From the NCBI GenBank assembly GCA_033002965.1, contig JAURVB010008678.1, forward strand, positions 62,001 to 126,000: a stretch of 64,000 nt of DNA. The letters run 5' to 3'. The notes beneath the pieces are model-generated. The model saw only the letters and a program-made list of their open reading frames with translations, was not told where the DNA came from and ran no database searches. Both the position numbers and the translations under genes were made by a program. Positions 22,369-33,904 of the stretch are shown here, in pieces (within the stretch, counting starts at the first letter, position 1; every line of letters starts with the position of its first letter). The stretch is from Piper betle (Eukaryota > Streptophyta > Magnoliopsida > Piperales > Piperaceae).

Positions 22369-23490
22369 TCACTGTCTAGGAGCTTGTTTCAAACCATACA
22401 AAGTCTTTTTTAGTCTGCACACCATCTGTTCCTTTCTTCTGACTTTAAAACCCTCTAGTTGCTCCATGTATATGGTCTCCTCAAGATCACCATGAAGAAA
22501 GGTCGTCTTCACATCTAACTGTTCAACTTCCAAATCCAAACTTGAAGCCAAAGCTAGAATAATTCTAATAGAAGACATTTTAACAAGAGGATAAAATTTT
22601 TCATCGAAATCAATACCATTCATCTGTCCGAAGCCCTTCACCACCAACCTTGCCTTGTACCTTGGTTGTGTGTTATTTTCTTCATATTTGATCTTGTAGA
22701 CCCATTTATTCCTCAATATTCTCTTCCCCTTAGGAAGATCCACCAACTCATAGGTGTTATTATCATGCAAAGATTTCATTTCATCTTACATTACCTTCAA
22801 CCACTTTTCCTTTTCTACATGAGCTTTGACCTCATTGAAATTTTTTGGTTCTCCACATTCAGTAATTGTCACATATTTTGATGATGGATATCTTATTGAT
22901 GGAACTGATTCACAAGCTGATCTCCTCACATTAGTTGGCTGCCCTTGATCAGAATCTCCATGTTCCTGTCCAACATCATTAACAAACTCATTAGAAATAT
23001 CATCAGACAGCACATCCTCACCCTCATCATCACTCAGTGGGGAAATAATTGTGTCATCATGAGCCGCCTCTTCACTTCTAGTTGAGGTTAAAGGATCTTT
23101 TATTTTTTCCAAGCTTTCCTGAGATTTAGTTTGAGGAACTTCTTCCTTGCCAAAGTCCTCAACTGTTTGATCCTCCCTAAAAACTACATCTCTGCTTCGA
23201 ATCAGCTTTCTATTCGTAGGATCCCAAAGTTTGTATCCAAACTTATCATCACCATATCCCAGAAAAATACATTCCACGGCTCTAGAGTCAAGCTTAGCCC
23301 TTTGCTCCTTAGGCACATGTGCAAAGGCTTTACAACCAAAGACTCTTACATGAGAATAACTGACCTTTTTGTCACTCTAAACCCTTTCTGGTATGTCACT
23401 GTCGAGAGCATGTGTGGGAGATCTGTTGATTAAATAACAAGTTGTGCTCATGGCTTCACCCCAGAAGCTTTTAGGCAACTTAGCTGAAGA
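22369..23490 (-). pseudogene. Copia polyprotein, integrase C-terminus and partial reverse transcriptase
   Basis: The frame runs from the integrase C-terminal region (KLDSRAVECIFLGYGDDKFG, then KLWDPTNRKLIRSRDVVF) through an acidic linker to reverse transcriptase (NKWVYKIKYEENN, ARLVVKGFGQMNGIDF, EQLDVKTTFLHGDLEETIYM, LYGLKQAPRQ). An in-frame TAA near 22783 and a TGA at 22369 (where this family has Trp) interrupt it. The reverse transcriptase breaks off before the YVDD active-site motif, so no enzyme could be made. The acid linker and IRSRDVVF motif are typical of TNT1-like copia elements. Confidence 0.9.
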
Positions 23491-23856
23491 CAACTGTAAC
23501 GACCCGCCATTTTTCACGATATTGTGGGCCTTGCTGGCTAGGTGTTACTCAAAATTTAACAAAAACTAACCCTATAACGACCAGTCCTAACCGGACCGGG
23601 TGTTACTTAAAAGGTTACATGAATAATATAAAAGCAAATAAGTCTAGCATTTCTAACTCAAAAGAACTTATGTTTTAATTGACAATGCATGAAGTAATTA
23701 TCCCACAGTCTTGGACCATTTCCCATAGTCACATTTATAACACAAGAAAAGTAAAAAGAGAAGTCCGATTATTCTCTGTTCACCACCTGAGTTGGTAGAA
23801 GAACCACCCTGTCGTCTCTTAGTCTTTAGTTCTAGCTGCTAACCTGCAGAGGCAAT

Positions 23857-25020
23857 TGTTAAGTTTTTAAAATATATAATATTTCCCCATATTTTTAATA
23901 TAATTTTGTACTTCTTGGGTATAAACATTATTAATTTAGTGATATTTTTCATTATTTTTTTAGTTAATTAATATTTTATTATATATGCTTAATTTTGATG
24001 TTTTAATGCAGAAAAAGATTAATAAATTAAGCTTTGGAATTGATTGGTCATGACACTTGGCGCCACCCAATGGCTACAATGTATAGTGTTCAATGGAGTC
24101 GAACAGTTGGAAACTTGAAGGGACATTATAATTAATTAGACTACGTCGATTTCTGAACACCCTCTTCAAATTCTTGTATCTCCACTTCTATATAAAGGGG
24201 TGGTCATTTGTTATTGATCATATCTCATCTCTTGGCTTCGGAGTTTAGTAATAGAAGTAGTTCTAGTTTTTATAATCCTTTTCTTTTCGTAATAAAAATT
24301 AGTTTTTACTTTATAATATTTTCTATTTTTATTATGAAGTAGTCTTTATTTCGTTTTATTTCGTTCTAGAGAAGAGTGGAACTTAACATAATTTAATTGA
24401 ATTTATTTTAAGCTTTTACTTTTTATTCAATCAGATTGTGTGAATTATCATATTCTTAATGCTAAGAATAGATTGATCACCTATTTCTTAGATCAAGAGG
24501 TTTAATTAGATTTCGGGAGAAATTAATTAGATTAGTCATTGGTAATTCATCATACGACGAGTCTTTTGACTTGTTTGTCGTTGTGGTCGGAAAATACACA
24601 ACACCGTATGCGATTGTAAGGCAATTCTTAAAGCGTTATTTTGTTGATTAATCAATTATCACCGGGAGGTAGAAATTGAGGCAAAATAATAGAAGCATGA
24701 AGGAGCGGGAGCCACCATGTCATATTATTATCCTAGATCAACAATCCGAGAGAATAAAAGATAAGAGTAAGATTTGATGAAGATTAAATTCATGTTAAGG
24801 GAAATTCGACTCTAGAACGAGTTTATTATTTTAACTTCACTTTTTATTTTAAGTTATTATTTAGATTTAGTTTAGTCAATTATTTCTATTTTGTTCTTAA
24901 TTTTATTTTCTTTAATTAATTTAAGAAAATTTATCTCTCTGTGGGAACGATACTCTAATTTATCATTATACTACTTGTTTCGACCGTGTATACTTGCATG
25001 TCACTAAAATTATTTGAACA
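23857..25020. mobile_element. Solo LTR of another retrotransposon, family G, inside LTR E
   Basis: Begins TGTTAAGTTTTTAAAA and ends TTATTTGAACA, with a perfect 5-bp duplication GCAAT at 23852-23856 and 25021-25025. A TATA box (TCTATATAAAGGGG) lies at about 24187. The segment CTGTGGGAACGATACTC (about 24939) near the end is typical of Tat/Athila-type gypsy LTRs; this assignment is tentative. TATA position suggests plus-strand sense. It interrupts the block ACGCGGAATTGCC shared by LTRs B, E and F. Confidence 0.85.
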
Positions 25021-25129
25021 GCAATTCCGCGTTAGTGATTAACCACTAAGCCGTATAATTAAATAAAACAAGTCCATAAGCTCCCTATCATTATCTATAA
25101 TATTGGCAGTTGTGACCATTCCAACATGT

Positions 25130-25965
25130 CCATTTATTAGCTGATGGTTCACTACACCATGTCCATTAGTTGGCTGATGGGTCAGTCCACCATGTCCATC
25201 TATTTGCTGATGGGTTAGTCCATCATGTCCATTACCGACTGGCGAGTCTAATCCGCCATGTCCGTTATCGGCTGGTGAGTCCAATCCACCATGTCCATTA
25301 GTTGGCTGATAGGTTAGTCCACCTTGTCCATCTATTGGCTGATGGGTCAGTCCACCATGTTCGCAATTGGCTGGCGAGTCTAATCCGCCATGTCCAATTT
25401 ATTGGCTGACGGGTCAGTCTATCATGTCCATTACCGGCTGGCGAGTCCAATCCGCCATGTCCGTTATCAGTTGGTGAGTCCAATCCACCATGTCCGTAAT
25501 TGGCTGGCAAGTCCAATCCGCCATGTCCAATTTATTGGCTGATGGGTCAATCCATCATGTCCATTACCGGCTGGCGAGTCCAATCTGCCATGTCTGTTAT
25601 CAGCTGGTGAGTCCAATCCACCATGTCCGTAATTGGCTGGTGAGTCCAATCCGCCATGTCCAATTTATTGGCTGATGGGTCAGTCCATCATGTCCATTAC
25701 CGGCTGGCAAGTCCAATCTGCCATGTCTGTTATCAGCTGGTGAGTCCAATCCACCATGCCCGTAATTGGCTGGCGAGTCCAATCCGCCATGTCTAATTTA
25801 TTGGCTGATGGGTCAGTCCATCATGTCCATTACCGGCTGGCGAGCCCAATCTGCCATGTTTGTTATCGGCTAGTGAGTCCAATCCACCATGTCCATAATT
25901 GGCTGGCAAGTCCAATCCACCATGTCCAATTTATTTGCTGATGGTTCAGTCCATCATGTCCATTA
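25130..25965. repeat. LTR minisatellite of family E with higher-order structure
   Basis: Basic units of about 33 bp, such as GGCTGGCGAGTCCAATCCGC plus CATGTCC, are grouped into repeats of about 133 bp: TTGGCTGATGGGTCAGTCC, CCGGCTGGCGAGTCC, CAGCTGGTGAGTCC, TTGGCTGGCGAGTCC. The basic unit resembles that of family A (GCCGATGGGTCCATTCCACC). Open frames on both strands follow the repeat. Confidence 0.9.
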
Positions 25966-26164
25966 TTTGATTATGAAGGGCGTAGCCCATGTCAGACTGA
26001 GTCAATTCCTTGACCCCGGTTACACTCGGTGCATAGTAGTCGAATCTGGGCTCAGGCTAACCAGGTTGTCCACAAGGGAAAATACAACATTTTAAATAAT
26101 TATACGGACCTGGATATTTCGAACTTGCAGCTGCGGCCAATGATCCTAATCTGAACGAGGATAT

Positions 26165-26188
26165 AAAATTATACATAAGTATAATTTT
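26165..26188. promoter_or_regulatory. Perfect palindrome in LTR E
   Basis: Arms AAAATTATAC and GTATAATTTT around ATAA. Confidence 0.55.
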
Positions 26189-26993
26189 ATTCCAGTAGAA
26201 ATGCATGCAACTAAATGACTAATATATATATCACTATTAAATTTCAACAATATTAAATATTAAACTATTCATGTGATATAATCATTTAAATCTTACTTTA
26301 CATTAATAATCTAGATCATAATTAACACTTAACAAATAATAAAATAATTATCAACTTATAAACAAATATTTAATTACTATTATTAGTATATTTTCCATTG
26401 AGACAATAATTATTTAACCACAATCTTGATAATTTAGTTTACGGTTTTAAATCTTTAATCGCTATCCTTATTCATAGTAATTTAGTTAAATAAGTTGTAC
26501 GATTAAATTATTTAAAATAATTTGTATTATTTTAATTTTAAAATATTATTAATATAATTATTTTAAATTATTCGACTCAATAAAATTTTGAACTTTATTT
26601 ATTTTCATTATGCTATTTAGGTTCGACGCTAGTGCCCATTTTCTATATTACTGACTCGTTATTCAAATAATCACTTTATTTACCTAATATTAAATTTAAT
26701 ATGGTAAAGGTAAATTCTTTATTTTATTAATTACTTATCACTGTCCGATTTAATTTAATCGTTTGTTGTGTACCGATTAATTATCGACCGTTTATCATTA
26801 CCGTATTTTTATTACTTATCTCCATGTTGATTTTGTCCAATAATTAATTAGTTTAGTAACTTTAACTCATAACCCATTAAAATAATTATTTTAAAGATTT
26901 ATTATGAGCTCGTATTATTTTTAACTAGTCAGTATCAAATCAACCAGTATTTACAGATTTGCCACCGTTAGTCTTCTTCTTCTCTCTCTCTCT

Positions 26994-27108
26994 CTTCTTC
27001 TTCTTCTTCTTCTTCTTCTTCTTCTTCTTCTTCTTCTTCTTCTTCTTCTTCTTCTTCTTCTTCTTCTTCTTCTTCTTCTTCTTCTTCTTCTTCTTCTTCT
27101 TCTTCTTC
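26994..27108. repeat. Long (TTC)n microsatellite, about 38 units
   Basis: An uninterrupted TTC/GAA run preceded by a short (TC)n run. It creates false Phe, Glu and Lys homopolymer frames in all directions. Confidence 0.97.
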
Positions 27109-28126
27109 CCTCTCTTCCCGTCGGCCCTCCTCTTCATCCAGCTTTGTCCTTGGCACAACTCAGATCACGCCCTTCTTTTTCATCCCTATGCAACCTAATT
27201 GAACAACTATCTAAACATCCTAATCAAGCATCAACAATGAATTAAAACAGCCAAAGATGAAGCCTAACGTCCACGTTTTACAGCAGCTATCCAAGGCAAC
27301 CTTCCTGCACCCAAAAACCAATCTTGGCGTCTTCTTCTTCAACCCAAAACCAGATCACTCCCTTCCCTAACTGCTTCCCTTCCCTAGCAATCCAATTGGA
27401 AGCCTAAAGCTCGTGCCTTTTAGCAACTATCCACATCCCACTCCGTTCTGCACCAAGGCGCGACTCCTGGCCAGCAGCACCACCGAGTTTGCAAATTGAA
27501 CTCCTTCTGGCCAACAGCACCACTGGAAACTCTTCCCTTCTCCCTACACGACAACCCAACGTCAAGGCCAAGCACTGTGAGCATGCACGGTGTGAGCCTT
27601 GGCCGGCGAACTGGTATAGATGTCTAGAATTCCTCCACAGCGCTACTCCCTACAACTCCGCCCATAACCAGCTGTAATTCTGCCACCACTTGGAAAACAG
27701 GGACATGGCGAGCCCTCCCTTTGACCCAGCAGCAAGAGAGGACGTCAGGGTTGTGAGGGAATGCCTTGCAAATGTTTTTACGGTCGCCCATCTTGCCAAA
27801 ATTTCAAACTACTCGGCCATGGACGGGATTCCAGTTTTCAGTTTAGTTCTTGTTGTTTATTTTTTATTTCGGACTTGATTTCTCATGATTATCAAGCTTA
27901 TTATCAATTAAAAAGACATATGAATGCATGAAAATTAAGAAGAGGAAGATAGGAAGGTTACCCAAGCAAGGAAGATGTCGGCTCCAGTAAGGAAGAGGCG
28001 AATAAAATATTTAACCGGGTAGACTTAACCAGGTAAAGAATATAATATAATTAATATTAATTCTCTAACGTTCGATCCTTCCCTGCTTGAGTCGAATATA
28101 TCAATTATTTTTCCTCGGTCTTTACA

Positions 28127-29990
28127 ATAATATACTCCTAACCCTCTCAGAGATGGTCCTGTTCATTCTTTCAGCCACTCCATTATGTTGAGGAGTGTAA
28201 GGAACCGTCTTCTCATGCCTAATCCCATATTTGCTACAATATTCATCAAACTCAACAGAATAATATTCACCACCATTATCACTTCTAAGACATTTCAAGA
28301 ACTTACCGGTTTCTCTTTCAACCAATACATGAAAATTCTTAAAGATGCCAAAAACATCACTTTTATTTTTCATGCCATAAGCCCACACCTTCCTAGAAGT
28401 ATCATCAATAAAAGTGCAAAATAAATAGAACCGCCAAGAGATTTTACCTCCATAGGCCCACACACATTAGAGTGTACCAACTCAAGAACTTCTGACTTCC
28501 TTGTACTTGTGCTTGCAAAGGATATCCTACATTGTTTCCTGACCAAACTATGGTCACAAGGACTAATTGTGATGTCCTTGACGTTGGGAAGGAGATTTAA
28601 CTTCTTCAAAGTCTCTAGTCCCTTCTCACTCATGTGTCCCAATCGATGGTGCCACAAATCAGCAGTGGAATCAAATGAGGAGATATTAACCTCCCCTCGA
28701 ACTAGACTTGTCTCAGTTTTATACAAACTGCAACACTTCTTCCCTTTAGCAACAATAAGAGAACCTTTCATAAGTTTCTACACACCTTGTGCAAATTATG
28801 AACCAAATCCTTCATCATCAAGCACTCTGGTTAACAACAAACTCATCCTCAAATCTGGAATATGTCTGACATTTTTAAGCACCAATCTGTAACCCGTGTT
28901 TGTTACTATATGCACATCTCCAAGTCCCACAATTTTGGAAGTATCACTATTTCTCATCTTCACTATACCCGAATCTGAAGATTCATAGGTAGCAAAGAAA
29001 TTTTTGCTTGGAGTTGCATGAAATGATGCTCCCGAGTCAACTACCCAACTAGCATCACAACTAACCGTCAAACAATCATTCCCACAATCAAAAAGAATCA
29101 CCATGTCATCATGCACAACATTAGTGTTCGTTTCTCCTTGATCCTTGTTGTCCTTATTTTTGAAGTCTTTCTTGAGCTTCTAACAATCCTTCATATGACC
29201 TATCTTGTCACAATAATAACACTTCAAGTGCTTTCTAGATTTAGACCTTCCTTGACTCTTGTCCCTTCTGTCTGTGTCTCTATTTCTCGATCTACCTCTT
29301 GCCTCTTCTGATATTAATGCATGAGACCCTAAAGTTGGTAGAGATTTTCTTCTCACCTTCTCATTCAGTATACTGCTTGTTACCATGTCCATTGTGAGTT
29401 TTCCATTCAGAGCAGCATTGCTCAAAGATATCACCAATGTTTCCCAACTCTCTGGCAAAGTGTTGAGGAGCAGGATAACTTGCCATACCTCATCTAGAGT
29501 CATCTTCATCCTGGCAAGTTGAGTAATAATACTCTTTATCTCATTGAGATGCTCACTTATGCCAGTTTCATCCTTATACCTCAAAGTCACCAATTTCCTT
29601 ATCAAAAGGGTCTTATTGCCAGCATTATTCCTCTCATAAACTTCTTGGAGTTTATCCCATATTGCTTTTGAGGACGTCAATTCAGAAACATGATGATACA
29701 CAACTTCATCTCTACCCATTGTCTCAAACAGGCCATAGCCTTCCTATCCAACTTATTCCGGTCTTTTTCTGTCACCTTTGCCAGTTTTTGACCAGTGATA
29801 GGTTCAAATAAATCCTTCGAATATAAATGATCAATCATTTTTCCTTTCCAATAATGCCAGTTACTAGGCCCCTTAAGAGATATCATCTTAACATACTTCT
29901 CATCAGCCATCTTGTTGAAATATAAATCACAGACACACCAACTAGCTCTTAAAAATTTTATCGAACACCTGGTGGGCATCAAATATCAAC
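28127..29990 (-). pseudogene. Copia polyprotein, Gag, protease and first part of integrase
   Basis: Gag starts near 29910 (MADEKYVKM) and goes through KAIWDKLQEVYER, LNEIKSIITQLARM and LLNTLPESWE to a zinc knuckle CYYCDKIGHMKDC. Next come the protease active site WVVDSGASFHATP, a GAG-pre-integrase domain (LWHHRLGHMSEKGLETLKK) and the integrase core (FIDDTSRKVWAYG, LRSDNGGEY, YTPQHNGVAERMNRT). Breaks: a frameshift between 29677 and 29719, a TAG directly after the knuckle, two stops near 28770-28795 and a frameshift around 28370-28463. The motifs match Tork/TNT1-type copia. The gene continues at 23490 beyond LTR E. Confidence 0.9.
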
Positions 29991-30013
29991 AACCAAAACT
30001 TGCAAACAACTTA

Positions 30014-30025
30014 GCTCTGATACCA
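30014..30025 (-). promoter_or_regulatory. Primer binding site of the copia element
   Basis: On the minus strand TGGTATCAGAGC, two bases after the LTR: the exact initiator-Met-tRNA type site. Confidence 0.9.
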
Positions 30026-30027
30026 CT

Positions 30028-30552
30028 TGTTGGGATTAACCAAACAAAATCCCCATTTCAACAAGTAAGGATGAATATTACCAAACAAAATAGAGAGATC
30101 AGACAAGATAATTTTACATGAAAAACCCAAATTTGGGGAAAAAACCATGGGGCAAACAGCGAGATCAAATTCACTATATCACAATTTTGATACAGAATAG
30201 ATCCACAAGAGAACAAACTCCCAAATACCAATTTACTGTACTTTCTACAAAATTGGTATAAAGTCATAGAAGTTAATAAAGGAAGAATATTACAGATTAA
30301 GAACTTGGCGAAGTTACCATTGACGATTGTAAGCCAATCTCAACAAAACATTCACCTTTCTTCAATCCACACAATTTTCTTTCTCCCTTTGCAGCAGCAG
30401 TTTTTCTCTAAAACCCAAAAACCAAAAAACCAAAGAAGAAAAGCATTGTACGTTATTTTTATTCTTTTAACTAACCAAATCTGGAAAATCTTGGTTTTTG
30501 TCTAAAATAAGGTTATAAGTTTATGTATTTATGGAGGAGGGACAACCCAACA
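30028..30552 (-). mobile_element. 5' LTR of the copia element
   Basis: A 525-bp LTR, TGTTGGGATTAACC to AACCCAACA on the plus strand, with terminal inverted TGTTGGG. A TATA-like CATAAATACATAAAC lies near 30520 on the minus strand. The partner LTR is missing, so no target duplication can be checked; the flank after it is ATAAC. The frame at 30305-30505 is not a gene. Confidence 0.88.
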
Positions 30553-31316
30553 ATAACCAAACATTGGGTTCAGTAGCTCTTCTATTACTTAAAAGAGGTT
30601 GGAGTATAGATTTCGTTAGATTAAAATAAGAGAGTTGTCTAGTCTTTCTATGTATTTGAAATTCTTGCAGACTGCACGAGGCAAGAAAGTTCTCGCGATA
30701 CTATTTTTAAATTTCCTTCCATCAACAAAAGAGGGTTAAGAAACTAAGGTGATTTCTCTACACTGGATTTTGAAAGAGGTTCTGGCCAGCCAAGAGAAGC
30801 AAGTGAACTTCAATGATCTGCAATAGCTTTAGGTCTCAAAACAGCTAATGATTGATCAACCCTGTGATCAACAGCTGCCAGAAGATGACTCCATTTAGGG
30901 TGTGATTTGGCTACACAATCTAATACATCTTCAGTCTCCTTCAGGCACTTGATTGCAAGAAGCCGTTTTTCCAGCAAAAAATGTAATGATGATGTGAAAA
31001 AACCTATATTTCTTACTCTTTTTGCATTACGACACCCTAAGTTTGTTTTGACGAGAGAATAAAAACAATATCAAAGAAGAACATGAACAATGTACACAGA
31101 AATAAAGACATTAGGGTAGCTATACAACAAAATGTCGTTTGCACTTTAGTTTTGAGTAGTAATTAAGTAGCTAAGGTTTCATATGCGAGCAGGATACTGC
31201 CCTTTCTAATCATAAAGGGCACACCCTTATCCAATTTTCTTAGGCCATACTATGCAATTTTCATAATTTTAAAGAATTCTTATGCAATTTATGAGATTCT
31301 TAATTGTGATTGTTTA

Positions 31317-31358
<42 letters not shown>

Positions 31359-31717
31359 AAATTAATCTTACATTTAATACTTATTAAGAGATGATCTATC
31401 CGCGAGGACGTACCTATAAATATTAAATTTGAATTAACTATTTTGAAGGGAAATGAACAGCAACGGGCAACAAATACAGAGTGTTATAAAGACAGACTAG
31501 AGACCGATTATTCATCTCAATCATTTATTTTATTTTATTTTTTCAATATCCCCTTAGCAAGCACAATAAAATGATTACAACTCTACTTGCCTACAACTCC
31601 CGTCGTTGCTATTCGACGGCAACCAGGAGGCCGCCATCTCTCCAGCAACCAAAATGTCCCCCGCCATGGCAGCCGCAACCTGCAGGCTGCCATCCCATAT
31701 GGCAATCCAATGGCTGC
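30553..31717. other. Intergenic DNA with an (AT)16 run
   Basis: No gene recognised. A microsatellite (AT)n lies at 31321-31352. The last 130 bases before 31717 contain many CCATGG, GCCATC and GGCTGC phrases, and similar GTTGCCATCC phrases resume at 41662, the other side of element H, so this was one GC-richer stretch before H inserted. Confidence 0.5.
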
Positions 31718-33752
31718 TATCATGCGCTGATTCTACGACCCAAAATTTTTCGATCATAATCAGTCCTGTGCGGCGTAATCCCCCTCCGAGAACACCCAGC
31801 CAAACACCAAGTACGCTAGATAGAACTATAACGGAAGCCAACGACACAAACACCACCATTGTGTTTGGCCAACTCCACAACACCAAGGTTAATGGTATTG
31901 ATCCCAGCAAATCTCCGTCCCCGATAACGCTACTCCAATCAGCCCTTCGCTTGATCCCCCATGCTTGATCACACACAAGCACCGATACAATGTTCTCGGT
32001 TACCAGCACGCCTTGCCGATAAGCTGTTCCGAGAACCAATTAGCACCACACGCAGCAACTGCCCGATCTCCCCAAATACCGATATGCATATTGGGGTCGT
32101 GCTGTTGGCCCTTGCTCATCTTAGCAACCAGTCACCACAACTGGCTACCTTGTAAACTTTGACTGCAACCTAAATACAGAAGTTCTCTGCCTAAAACATC
32201 AGCCAACAAGTAAAACAATAGATTACGGGATAAACACTTCCCAACCTCATATTATAACACATAAGGATTACAAGCACTCTACTCTCTCCTTCAAGTACTT
32301 ACTCGGCTTGTGGACAACCCCCACAACCTCGCCCCAATGCACCCCAAATACAATGGAACTCACGGGATTACTATAACCCTTGTAACCCTCCCTGATTGCC
32401 ACACACCAGCAACCCACAACGTGTACCTAGATTTTGAAAAACTCCAATGAAAGTCCAATACTCTGCACCAACACCGGCTGCAGCACCTTCACAAGTTTCC
32501 TTCTCTCCCGAATGTCTCTGCACTCAAGACTTCACACTGCACCAAACACCTAGGGAATTCTCTCCTCAGTTTCTCTCTTTTCCGGATCTCTTCCTCCAGC
32601 CTTCACACCGTGTATTTATACACCACGATCTTCTGCTTCAAGATAACTCCGATCTTAGTCAGCAACCTTATCTCCAAAAGATACTGCCAAGATCCACTGC
32701 ATCTCCAGCAACCCAGCCTTGCTCCACGTCTAGGTTCATCACACAGTCTTCTAGTTTATCTACAGAAGTTAGTTGCAACATCCTGATCATAATATTCTCC
32801 TAGATATGATCCAATTATGGTAACAAACTCCCAACAGATCGTTGGCTGTACCGCTGGACTCAAGTCTAGCCCATGGTTCAACCTCAGCCATCGCCTCGCC
32901 ACTGGTTCAACCCCATCGCCTCGTCCAGCAATTACCGGCCACAATACCGACAATGGTCTACCGCTGCATTCCCCGGCATCTATACCGCTACAAACATCAT
33001 CATTCATCCATTGCTGGACATTGCTACCGTTGAAGCACCTGCACCGCACCACGCACTAGCATGCCGCTGTTTGGATTGGCACACCGTCAATCCGCAAAGC
33101 GCCCACACATCAGCAACCCCACATCGTGCTCGCCACTTGCCACACACCAGCGCCATGCCGCTACGCACTTGCCTATGCAGCCCTCAGTACCGATACTTGG
33201 TCTGGTACAGCAAGGTTGCTCGGCACCCAACTCGGCAAACTGCTCGGCACTGCCGACGCTGCTCGGCACGCCTGGCTGCTGCTCGGCACGCTGTGCTCGC
33301 TCACACACTGATACCCTTCATCTGCTCGGTAGCCTGATCGATCATGCTCAGTACATAGGTTGAACCTCAACCCCGATGTTCTGACCCATACACCGATCAC
33401 TCATACGCCTAGCCCTGATGCTCGATCAGCACCCGGCTAGCGCACCAACTCATGAACCAGCATCATCTTGAGGTTTCCTGACTCGAACCCGACCACACGC
33501 TCGGTACCACATATACTGACCCATGTGCCGCAATCCACTGCCGTAACTCGACGCCATGTTATCCCGCAATGCTCGGTCACCCGGCAACCTCGTGCACCTT
33601 AGTTCGTTACCTACAACTATAACACGGGTTAGCCTCGGTATGTTGTTTCCACCACTCGGATAGCCACTGCTACCCCCTCATGGACGCGGGAAACCTAGGA
33701 ACAACACCCAAACCCTAATTCCCGGTAACTTCCATGAATCAGGTCTGTAACA
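31718..33752 (-). mobile_element. 3' LTR of element H
   Basis: Matches 36610-38678 closely from TATCATG..GATTCTA through to CCATGAATCAGG..TGTAACA. Many CTCGGCACG phrases lie at about 33215-33300. Open frames inside (for example 31606-31968, 32447-32803, 32873-33337) recur in the other LTR but carry no known motif. Confidence 0.88.
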
Positions 33753-33766
33753 TCCTCCCTCACCAA
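33753..33766 (-). promoter_or_regulatory. Polypurine tract of element H
   Basis: On the minus strand GGTGAGGGAGGA directly precedes the LTR start TGTTACAGACC. Confidence 0.75.
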
Positions 33767-33904
33767 TGAGAGCCGATGTCCTCATCGGAAGGAAGGTTTG
33801 TCCCCTTCTTCAGTAACAAGTCAAATACACATCTTCCCCATGATACCGTCCCTGCTCCATGTACCATAGACCCGTCACACTGTGGTTCCAGCTCTACCAT
33901 TGCA

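Larger units (their letters stand above)
23495..28126 (-). mobile_element. Solo Ty3/gypsy LTR, family E, inserted in the copia element
   Basis: Plus-strand ends are TGTAACGACCC and GTCTTTACA. The target duplication is ACAAC at 23490-23494 and ATAAT at 28127-28131; the two differences are both C-to-T. Without the nested LTR G it is about 3.46 kb. It contains a minisatellite (25130-25965), the palindrome (26165-26188), a long TTC microsatellite and several blocks shared with families B and F. At the 23495 end it carries two LTR-like termini in a row. Frames such as 27489-27677 and 27690-27878 show no known domain. Confidence 0.88.
22369..30552 (-). mobile_element. Truncated Ty1/copia element, Tork/TNT1-like, split by a nested solo LTR
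   Basis: On the minus strand: LTR 30028-30552, primer site 30014-30025, gag, protease and integrase down to 28127, the inserted solo LTR E (23495-28126), then the end of integrase and the start of reverse transcriptase to 22369. The second LTR, the rest of reverse transcriptase and RNase H are missing. Removing E and one target copy puts the two integrase halves in register, which shows that they were one gene. Stops and frameshifts make it inactive. Confidence 0.9.

Noticed and set aside
26940..27198. Frames of poly-Phe, poly-Lys or poly-Glu
   Set aside because: Products of the TTC microsatellite.
31606..33363. Several mid-sized frames in the H LTR, as genes
   Set aside because: They overlap in all frames, carry no domain, and are only partly kept in the partner LTR.
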